64,000 nucleotides of DNA. Origin: Lingula anatina (lineage: Eukaryota; Brachiopoda; Lingulata; Lingulida; Lingulidae). The notes under the pieces were generated by a model that made no database searches, was not told the origin of the DNA, and saw nothing but the letters and a program-made list of their open reading frames with translations. The DNA lies in the NCBI RefSeq assembly GCF_001039355.2, contig NW_019773614.1, positions 86,618 through 150,617 of the forward strand, given 5' to 3'. Position numbers and translations under genes: made by a program. Shown piece by piece: positions 1 to 8,105 of the stretch (positions within the stretch are counted from its first letter, which is position 1; every line of letters starts with the position of its first letter).

Positions 1-1191
1 GAAACAAATACCACAATAAGAGTTAAATTTAAAGTTTAAGTCTTTGATACTGTGCTTTTTTCTTTTTTAACGAGATGCAAGAAACCTCTTCAACGTGAAA
101 TTATGGGCTTTCTTGCATTTTTTGTTGAGAAAAAAAAAAAAAACATCAGCTGTGCTACTTAACAGCAATTTGCATGCAGATCCGAAGTTCGGTAGTCCCC
201 TTGTCAGTAGCTTGAGAAATAATCTGAAAGTTTATCAGTCAATGTGCGGTCTGCTTGCAGACATTATCTGTGGTGGATACGATAACCTGTTAGTTTCACA
301 TCCCTGTTGTGCTCATTAAGTAAGATGCTCCCCCCCCCCCACCTCCCTGTGGTACATGTATAATGATGACAGAGGTTGAGTAGCTCAGGGTGAGTTTAGC
401 CTTACTAGACAGTTGTTGCTATGTCTGAAACAATTGACAAAAGGTCTTTGATCACATTTCTCTTGCATTCGCGACTTTTATCACAAGTTACTTGTAAACA
501 TATGTATACCTAAACTGGAAATCAGACCCACCCTTGAAGTGTGATAGAAGGCCCTTCGAAGCATATTATTCAAAGAATATAACTTTCATGTAAAGCAAAC
601 AAGATAACTGGAACTTTGGGGAATGCTCTTACATATATTAAACTTAATCGAGAAAATTGCTTATAATTTGACAAACCTTTGTAGGATTTAATCAAATTGT
701 TATGGGTTTTGTTTATTTTGTGGGGTCACCCTGTATGATATTTAAAGCAATAACAACTGTTTATTTTGGCCAAAATGGGTTTTCCTAGGGTAAAGGACAA
801 TTTCCCCATACTTACCAATGGTTAATAAATCCATTCCCACATTCAAAGTTAGTCCTTGTTATTTTTCTAAAAAGTTTTTTTTTTGTTATATTCTCTTAAG
901 AGATTATAACAGAGCATAGCCATCTAGGGAGGTCACGTGTTGTGATGGCAAGTATAAATTCCAGAATAATTTCTTTGACCACGTTTTTTTTTTCTTTTTT
1001 TCTTTTTTTTTTTTTTTTTTTTTTTTTTGTGGTAAAATGGAATTTATTATATTCCTATGAGATGTTTACAATGCATTATTGTGAAATATGAATAACTTAC
1101 GAACAGTTGTTATCCCTTTAAGAGATTAAAAATTAGTTTTCTGTTATGAGTAACTACAAAACAATGTTATTTCCTTTTTTTATTTTCACAG
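1..1191 (+). other. 5' flank and intron upstream of TPR-CHAT gene A
   Basis: No coding region is seen. The stretch matches the DNA before gene C (about 16970-18094) almost end to end, and matches parts of the DNA before B and D, so it belongs to the repeated gene unit. It holds a TTAA-flanked short element (742-1121) and a T-rich tract (about 985-1028). It ends in a good splice acceptor, a pyrimidine-rich run then CACAG at 1187-1191. The 5' noncoding exon and promoter of gene A therefore lie beyond the left edge. Confidence 0.6.
742..1121 (+). repeat. Short inverted-repeat element (TTAA type), copy before gene A
   Basis: Its ends read TTAAAGCAATAACAACTG and, at the other side, CAGTTGTTATCCCTTTAA, an imperfect terminal inverted repeat bounded by TTAA. 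Copies lie at 7687-8020, 17692-18025 and, reversed, 46293-46637. The equivalent place before gene D (about 26680-26690) runs straight through without it. No coding capacity. TTAA flanks fit a piggyBac-like non-autonomous element, but the superfamily is inferred. Confidence 0.6.
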
Positions 1192-1209
1192 TTGCATTCT
1201 CCTACAGAG

Positions 1210-4200
1210 ATGGACAGCATTATTGAAGGAAACCAACATTTGCAAGACATCGAGACCCTCGTTCAACAAGGGGAGTACACCGCCGCTTTACTGGCAATGA
1301 AGGAGGACGTGGAGTCCACATCTAACAAAATACTGTACAGCTTTTACAAAAATACCTGCATGGCCTTGGATGATGCCAACTCGACAGACAAAGGCATCTT
1401 AAAAGGCTTGGCACACCAGGCATTGGGTGTGGTTTATAGTGAGACCCTAAAGCACAGAGAGAAGGCAAAGGCATTGCCTTTTTACATCACAGCAAAGGAT
1501 AGCCTGCTGGAGGTCGGGCTGCGACAAAAGGGAATTACATCCAATGATGAAAACTTGGCAGACGCTTTGAATAAAATTTACAAGATATTGTGTTTGTATA
1601 AAACAGCGAAGGAAAGCCTGGTGGAAGTCGGGGTTCCACCAAAGGAACATACAGCCGATAATGAAAATGTGGTAGACGCTTTAATGAACCTTTACGAGAC
1701 CATTGCCTGGTGTTACAGTGTGAAATACGACTTTGAAAAGCAATATGTTCACCTGAAAGTGGCTTGGGTCGTAGTATATGAGCGGGGATTGAAGGATAAA
1801 GCGGCATCTTTGCTAGTGCAGTTGGGTCGCTCTTGCCTCAATCAGAGGGAATTTAGAAAAGCGTCTGACTATATATCCCAAGCCGAAGATATGGCCGAAG
1901 AACTTGACAGGAAAGACATTGTTGCAGCATGTTTGCTGTTAAAACAAGATGTCCGTCTTTCAAAAAGAGACGGCTATTCAGATGAGGAGGAGCTGGAAAA
2001 AGCGCTGCAAATAGCCCAAGGTCTAGGGGACAAGCTGTTGCTAGCAAATACCCATGTTTGTATCTCCAATGATCGCTGTCAGTTCGGCTCATATCAGGAT
2101 TCCTTTGATCACGCCACCCTAGCGTTAAAAATCGCGGAATCCCTCGATGAAAACGACAACGATTCTCAAGAAATATTGAGTTTATGTCTGACTTGCATGA
2201 GCAAAACTTGTATACTGGTTGGAAACAATGAAAGAGCACTGCGTTTTCTTGAACAAAACCGAGGCGTCTTGCAGAACTTGGGAGACCGCATTCGTCTTAG
2301 TGATGTGGAAATGGAAATATCTTACTTAACACTTGCGAAGGCTAGTTCTGAATCAGAAATTGACTCATTATTTCAGCTAACTGTAAAATGCTTTAAACGC
2401 GCAATAGATATTGCTGATAAAATAAAAGACAAGGATCGTTTATGCCAAACAAAATACAAATATGCTGCTCTTCTGGAGCGATATGGATCTACAACGGGCG
2501 CCATTTCGCATTTTAAATGGACAATTGAATTGGCCCGGGACGTTGAAAATCTGTCCATTGAGTGTTTATGTCATCAACATTTGGCGAAGATTTTCATAAA
2601 ACAACGGACATTCGTTGAAGCGGAAAAACATGCTTCGGCATCTCTGCAACTGGCTATTGAGTTGACAAGTATAGAACTGCAGCAAATGTGCTACACGCTG
2701 CAAGGCTATTTGTACAAGGCGCAGGGTCTACTCCAGAAAGCCAGGACACCATACGTGCATGGAATTTCAATAGCATCTTATGTTCGAGAAAGACGGTTGA
2801 ATGACGATGACAACAAAATAGAATACTTCGAGTCGGTGATGGAGTGCTTCACTGATCTCCAGGAAATTTATATACAGCAACAAAAATACACCGAGGCTCT
2901 GTCAGTGGCTGAGCAATGTCGAGCCCGGTCAATGCTAGATATCATGTACGCCAGACGTCCTAAGGCAGATGTCCCAAAACATATAAAAAGACCAAAAGAA
3001 ATCCACTGGGTTGTCAATACTGCCAACGTACCCGTGGTTGTTTTTGCCTTAATCAACGACAAACTATTCGCCTGGGTCATCCGACCGCAGCAAGATGACG
3101 TTACGTTTCTTGACTATGCCATCACGTGCCCGGACACTGACGTCAAGGGGCTATTAAGTGCGCTCTCCGTGCTGCGGTCACTCTCTCCACCATCCCCAGC
3201 TGGGAATCAGACCATCCCAAGCGTAAACTGGAGATGTATGCTTACGGGTGCTTGGTCAGGTCATACTCGTAATAGCCTGGACAGCGCGCTCGATTCTTCT
3301 AGCACCCATGACGCCACTTTAACGTCCAAAGGCAACGGTTTGAGGAAAGTGTTTCAAAGGTGGTATGACGTCATCCTTGTTCCCGTGTTAAAAATGCTGA
3401 AAAAAGATGGCGATCGATACAGCAACATCGTCATCATACCCGACCTTCAGCTGCATTTGGTGCCTTTCCCAGCTCTCCTCATCAATGATTACTGTGCCAC
3501 CGTTATGCCATCGTTGGAGATTTTAGCCCACTCCCTTCGAGAAGATTCATCTTCGAGTGAAGAGAACACACAGCCCAGAGCACTAGTTGTGGGTAATCCT
3601 TCTGTCCCGGAAATCGACATTTGCGGACAAAAATGGACACCGTGCAAGTTACCTGGTGCCGAAGATGAAGCGATTCTTATCGCGGAAATGTTAGGCACGG
3701 AACCTCTTCTCCGAGACCGCGCACGACTTAGCGTTGTCAAGAAGGAACTACCTCGTGCTGACGTCATCCACGTGGCCTGTCATGGCAGCTGGTCCGAGAC
3801 AGCCTTGGTTTTGTCTCCCGACAGGTCGCCAGGGGACGGGACCTTATCCAGCAAGGATGTCTACTTGACTGCAGAGGAGGTGATGGGGATAAAACTACGA
3901 GCTAAAATTGTTGTTCTCAGTGCCTGCCACAGCGGAAGTGGGGAGATCAGAAACGAGGGCGTGGTAGGACTGTCCAGGGCATTCCTAGTAGCAGGTGCGC
4001 TTTATAGTCTCCAGTTAGGTTTTCAGAGAGTAACTTAGACCATTTATACTATGTTAATGAATCATTTAGTCAATACTTTGATGTTAAAAAAATAAAATAT
4101 TGGCGAATTTTGCTTTTTATTTTTAAAATGCACTTGGACGTAAGCATTCTCTTTTCCTGTTCTCAGATCTTTCATATAACAATCCTTTTCTGGCCTAGGG

Positions 4201-4445
4201 AAGTGATTAACTGTTAAGAAAACATGCAAATGCACATTGTATTTGTAGGAGCCAAGGCGGTGGTAGTGGCACTATGGCAACTGCCGGACCAAGCGACCAA
4301 ATCCTTCATGACCAGCTTCTATCAAGATCTTATCGCGAGAAACACAGTCAGCCGTGCACTCAGGAATGCCATGCAAACCATGCAAGATCGGCCACGCACC
4401 GAATGGGCGTCTTTCACAATAGTTGGTCGAGACGTCAGTCTGTAA
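1210..4445 (+). CDS. TPR-CHAT domain protein, gene A (intact; TTC28-like)
   Basis: Coding exons 1210-3994 and 4249-4445 give 993 residues. The ATG lies 18 nt after a splice acceptor (AG at 1190-1191). Residues about 10-590 are helical TPR-like repeats, including an in-frame tandem duplication of 38 residues (units starting near nt 1488 and 1602). From about residue 605 a CHAT domain follows, with His858 in HVACHG and Cys906 in LSACHSG, the His/Cys pair of this clan CD protease-like family. The phase-1 intron 3995-4248 splits Gly929; exon 2 supplies the conserved strand and helix with ALWQLPDQAT. CHAT proteins are related to caspases and separase. In bacteria TPR-CHAT proteins are proteases of immune systems, and vertebrate TTC28 is a distant TPR-CHAT relative. 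Substrate and role here are unknown. No signal peptide is seen, so it is probably cytosolic. It is the most complete of the two-repeat copies. Confidence 0.9.
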
Positions 4446-5110
4446 TTGTGATTTTAATGACGTCATAAACAGAAGGCACGTATCAGAGACAAGAGGGAAC
4501 TTTCTTCCGACGTCTGTAAAACATCATGATCATATATTGTTACTGATGCCAATGTATTCAATACTAAGTTTTACTACTCTTATAAGATTTCCCTTTTACG
4601 CACTTTTTATTCGACGCAATTTTGGTAAATTAATGGACACCCTAAAACTATCAGATGATTAAAGAAATATGCCCTGCACTCGACGTTGAAACCCCAAATT
4701 AAATTCTTAAGGGTATAGAGTCAGTCAGTGCTAGCCAACCCTCACCATTATATTAAATGTCAAATATAATTCGTCGGAGCTCCGACAACGACTAGGCAAC
4801 GACTTTAGAACACAAACTTTTCAACACTGCAATAGTGACAACAAGATTGTAAATAAAAAAAAAACTTTTAAAGCTATGTATATTTTAATAAATGTTCCTC
4901 GGGAGCTTTAAGTCAGAATGAAATTCAAAAGGAAAAAGTGTTTGTTTCATAAAATCTTTAAATGAAACCTTTTTGGTCATACTGTTTTAGCCAACAAAAG
5001 AATAAATATACATTGTTTCATTCAGGTATATATTATATTTGAATATTTTGTGCACACACGTGTGTTATACATGTATATATAACAGCCCTATGGTAAAACG
5101 TGGATGGCCA
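4446..5110 (+). other. 3' flank of gene A (probable 3' UTR and spacer)
   Basis: This matches the DNA after genes B, C and D for about 450 nt, up to a segment that reads AATAAA in B, C and D but CATAAA here (about 4948-4953). Another AATAAA lies at 4852-4857. It probably contains the 3' UTR and polyadenylation site. Nothing coding is recognised. From about 5111 the sequence changes to the block that also starts at 12698. Confidence 0.4.
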
Positions 5111-5190
5111 GAGATACTCTAAGCTTCAGGAGTTAAGAAACATGATATTAACAGTAAACCTCGAAGGATTGTAAGTTTCCACTCTCTCGG

Positions 5191-5235
5191 AAATGGCGGC
5201 TGTTTACATCATATATATCGGAAAGTCTCGCGAGA
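5191..5235 (+). promoter_or_regulatory. Candidate TATA-less promoter core of gene B (YY1-like plus TCTCGCGAGA)
   Basis: AAATGGCGGC at 5191-5200 matches the YY1 consensus, and the palindrome TCTCGCGAGA lies at 5226-5235. Both are known elements of TATA-less animal promoters and sit about 25 bp apart. The same pair recurs at 12779-12823 before gene C. The position, upstream of the candidate noncoding exons U1 and U2 of gene B, fits a transcription start here. Use as a promoter is inferred. Confidence 0.45.
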
Positions 5236-5749
5236 TTGTGTCTGCCCTGCTGGTGGTTTCACTCCAACAAAACTGATCCAAAGCAACGCATTAATATGAA
5301 TTTGCTTCTTTTATCTCAATGTTTACGTGTTTTATTTACATACAGGAGATATTCTTAAGTCGCACCATCTATACCTCATCAAAACGTCAACATTTTATGA
5401 ACAAATCCAATCTGGGGTATCTGTGTTTTTTTGTCTGTTGATTAATTATATAATAATTAATTAATTGATTAATTAATTACCAAATACGTATTATTAAATT
5501 AATAAATATGTATGTGCTTAGCCTAATTCATCTAACTATTTAACATTTGAGAAATAAATAAATAATCATTATTCCTTATTTATTTATTTATCTTGTTTTT
5601 TTTTTCTCCAGTTTTCTATTCTTTTATTTCATTCATTAAGTTTTTGTTATTATTGATAATTTAGGCCTACTAAGTACTAGTTTGTTGTAGTACTGGGTAC
5701 GTGCCTGATTGCCAAAGCTTTGTTTTGTAAACTGTGCCCAATAGTCATG
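5236..5749. other. AT-rich spacer upstream of gene B
   Basis: No coding signal. It includes a palindromic ATTAATTAATTGATTAATTA-like tract near 5455-5478 and A/T-rich tracts. It is nearly identical to 12824-13343, which shows the segmental duplication. Confidence 0.5.
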
Positions 5750-5929
5750 CAGGGGCGGATCCAGGATTATTTGAAGGGGGGGGGGGGTCCGTGGATGCCA
5801 ACCCTTCCCCTCCCCATGATTCAGCTAGTCCAAATTCTAATTTGAAGAGGAAACCTTTGGTGTGATTTTTTCAGAAATCGAAGGATGAGGGGTCATGACC
5901 CCCCTGACATCCCCCTAAATCCGCCACTG
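5750..5929 (+). repeat. hAT-like MITE, CAGGGGCGGATCCAG family
   Basis: It starts CAGGGGCGGATCCAGG and ends CTAAATCCGCCACTG, so the ends form an imperfect terminal inverted repeat with the CAGGG start usual for hAT elements. The interior is G-run or C-run rich and noncoding. Related copies lie at 13344-13521, 15209-15388 and, inverted, 25294-25565. Target-site duplications are too degraded to call. The copies at 5750, 13344 and 15209 are one insertion copied by segmental duplication, because their flanks match. Confidence 0.65.
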
Positions 5930-6446
5930 GTAGTGTGCGTTTAATTAAAAAGACTTCCTGTCCTGTATAAAAAAATAAAATAATAATATTATAGATTAAT
6001 TAATAAACGCAAAGATGAAAATCCTGCAAATCACAAAAAAATATTTTACTTGTGAAATTAAAATATGTACACAACATGGCTAAATTATTGCGTTTTAATA
6101 TTTTCTAATGGTTACATTATTAAAACATCAAGTATTACAAGCTTTTAAAGACCTACAGGGTACCTCATAGGCCTACATGATACGTGGTATCCATGCAAGA
6201 AGCATTAGCTTTTCTTTATTAGTGTGTATTAGGGTCTAATGAATTATTTTTTGTCTCTGGAAGTAACTACCCCAGTAACTGATGGATCTCATTTCCGAAA
6301 AACAACTGCTTTCCAGGGGCACATGTACATGCAATATCACTGCTTCTTCAGATCCTCCCTGAAAACTATGGATTGACGATATCGATATCTGATCATATGA
6401 TCGTGACGTCAATTGACCTTATAAAATTCCCAACATCTATTTTTAG
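5930..6446. other. Spacer between MITE and candidate exon U1 of gene B
   Basis: AT-rich noncoding DNA, duplicated at 13522-14001 and 15389-15864. It contains a conserved segment at about 6340-6446 that is a diverged copy of about 7180-7286, the stretch just before exon U2. It ends in a good acceptor-like sequence (CATCTATTTTTAG). Confidence 0.4.
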
Positions 6447-6576
6447 CCTTTGACTCGATCACGCTTTACAGTGTAGAAACCATCGGCCTTTTTCAAAGAA
6501 AAAATTGCATGTGGAAACTCTGACTGTTAATATCAAAAATGCGACTGAAGGATATATTTGATCCCCTTTAAAGCAG
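6447..6576 (+). other. Candidate 5' noncoding exon U1 of gene B
   Basis: The stretch lies between an acceptor-like CTATTTTTAG (ending 6446) and a donor-like AAGCAG/GTACGG (6571-6582). It is more conserved between gene units than its surroundings, and it resembles the second candidate exon at 7287-7425. All frames contain stops, so if it is an exon it is 5' UTR. Transcript evidence is lacking. Confidence 0.3.
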
Positions 6577-6677
6577 GTACGGGCTTAAGTCATAGAAAGC
6601 ACAGAACACATGATTACTAGACAGTAGTAGTAAATGAGCTTCGCGCGTCACAGATATTTGCTTAATTCACCTACAAC

Positions 6678-6833
6678 AAGGGCGTCCGCAGGAGGGGGGG
6701 GCTTAACCCCCCCCCTTCCCCACACTAGAATTTTGAGACTGCATTTTTATTGCGGTACCCAGCCAATCATTATCTCCCNTTCAATGACTTTGACCCCTGC
6801 CCCCCCCTGAAAAATTTTCTGCGGACGCCCATG
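6678..6833 (+). repeat. hAT-like MITE, GGGCGTCCGCAG family
   Basis: The ends read AAGGGCGTCCGCAG and CTGCGGACGCCCATG. Flanks CCTACAAC (6670-6677) and CCTGCAAC (6834-6841) look like an 8-bp target-site duplication with one mismatch, as in hAT elements. The interior is noncoding and holds one ambiguous base at 6779. A second copy is at 16098-16242. The equivalent place before gene D (about 24205-24225) has a single copy of the target and no element. Confidence 0.75.
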
Positions 6834-7286
6834 CCTGCAACTGCGTCCTTTCAGAATGTATATAATAGGCCCCTATCTTGCCTGCAGGGCCTATTAGACT
6901 ATATGTAAATTGTAGAGTTGTATTAGAAAAAGATAAGTGCAAGCGCTGTAGCTATATGTTTATACTGTAGTTGCATGTTTGTTGAAGCGTTTTTAAGTGA
7001 AATTGGCCTTTTTGTACAACATGATTATTGTGCTTTAAATCTTCAACGATAATGTTAAGGCCAAAAAGTACATGTAGTTCATTTGCGGAAATCATTTACC
7101 TTCTCTTACGTGTGCATTTTGTTTCTCCATGATTTCATATTACACCTTATTTCCGGCAAACGAGTGTTTTCTAAAGGTAATGCTTCTTCGGATTTTACCC
7201 GGAAGTTACGGATTACTCATGATATCGATTTTGAAAGCTGATATTGATCTGAAAAAACTTGACAAAATTCCCAATTTCTGTTTGAG

Positions 7287-7425
7287 CCTTTGACGCAAAA
7301 TAAACACAATAGTACGTACAGAAACTAAAAAAATCCCTGCCAAAGCAAAAGTGAATGCGGAAGCTCTTGCCGTGGACATCCAAGCTGAGACTGAAGGCAA
7401 TAATCAAATTTCCTTTTTAAAACAG
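7287..7425 (+). other. Candidate 5' noncoding exon U2 of gene B
   Basis: The stretch lies between a weak acceptor (TTTCTGTTTGAG; TTTCTGTTTTAG in the gene C copy) and a strong donor AACAG/GTAAG at 7421-7430. It is highly conserved with 16685-16824 (C) and 24642-24772 (D). It would splice to the acceptor at 8088 just before the gene B ATG. An open reading with no ATG runs through it, but that frame does not continue into the B coding exon, so 5' UTR is the simpler reading. Confidence 0.35.
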
Positions 7426-7686
7426 GTAAGAGCCTTTAAATAAGTATATACACATTTTAAGTGATTTTTGCTTAAAAATATAGCACGAGTGTCGCTTGTA
7501 CATGAAACAAATACGCTTTTAGAGCTGCCGTTTACGTTTTTGTTTGAACCCTTAGATGGTTATGTACTACAATTTGAGTTTAATTTAAAGTTTAAGTCTT
7601 TGATACTGTGCTTATTTTTTTCCTTTTTTACGACTTGTAAAACCCTTCAACGTGAAGGTATTTTGTGGGGTCACCCTGTATGATAT

Positions 7687-8020
7687 TTAAAGGGATAACA
7701 ACTGTTCATTTTAGCCAAAAATATTGTTTTCTAGGGTAAGGGACAATTTTTCATACTTACCAATGGTCAATGAATCCATTCCCACATTTAAAGTTAGTTC
7801 TTGGTTTTTTTACTAAAAAGTTTTTTTTTTGTAATATTCTCTTAAGAGATTATTACAGAGCATAGCCATCTAGGGAGGTCACGTGGTGTGATGGCAAGTA
7901 TAAATTCCAGAATAATTTCGTTTTTGGTGGTAAAATAGAATTTATTATATTCCTATGAGATGTTAACAATGCATTTATTGTGAAATATGGATAACTTACG
8001 AACAGTCCTCATCCCTTTAA
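7687..8020 (+). repeat. Short inverted-repeat element (TTAA type), copy before gene B
   Basis: It begins TTAAAGGGATAACAACTG and ends ATCCCTTTAA, bounded by TTAA on both sides. It lies inside the proposed 5' intron, about 70 bp before the acceptor of the gene B coding exon. See the copy at 742-1121. Confidence 0.6.
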
Positions 8021-8105
8021 GATATTTAAAATTAGTTTTCTGTTCTGAGTAACTACAAGACAATATTATTTCCTTTTTATTTTCACAGTTGCAATCCCCT
8101 ATAAA

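Noticed and set aside
1853-2239. Long antisense open stretches inside the CHAT exons
   Set aside because: They recur on the minus strand of every copy as shadows of a conserved coding exon and show no protein signature.
5750-5929. Gene exon suggested by conservation between units
   Set aside because: Conservation is explained by segmental duplication of a MITE; the G and C runs and terminal inverted repeats fit a hAT element.
7287-7425. Coding N-terminal extension of the CHAT proteins through exon U2
   Set aside because: The frame through U2 has no ATG, is broken in D, and is out of phase with the gene B coding exon, so the ATGs just after the acceptors are used.
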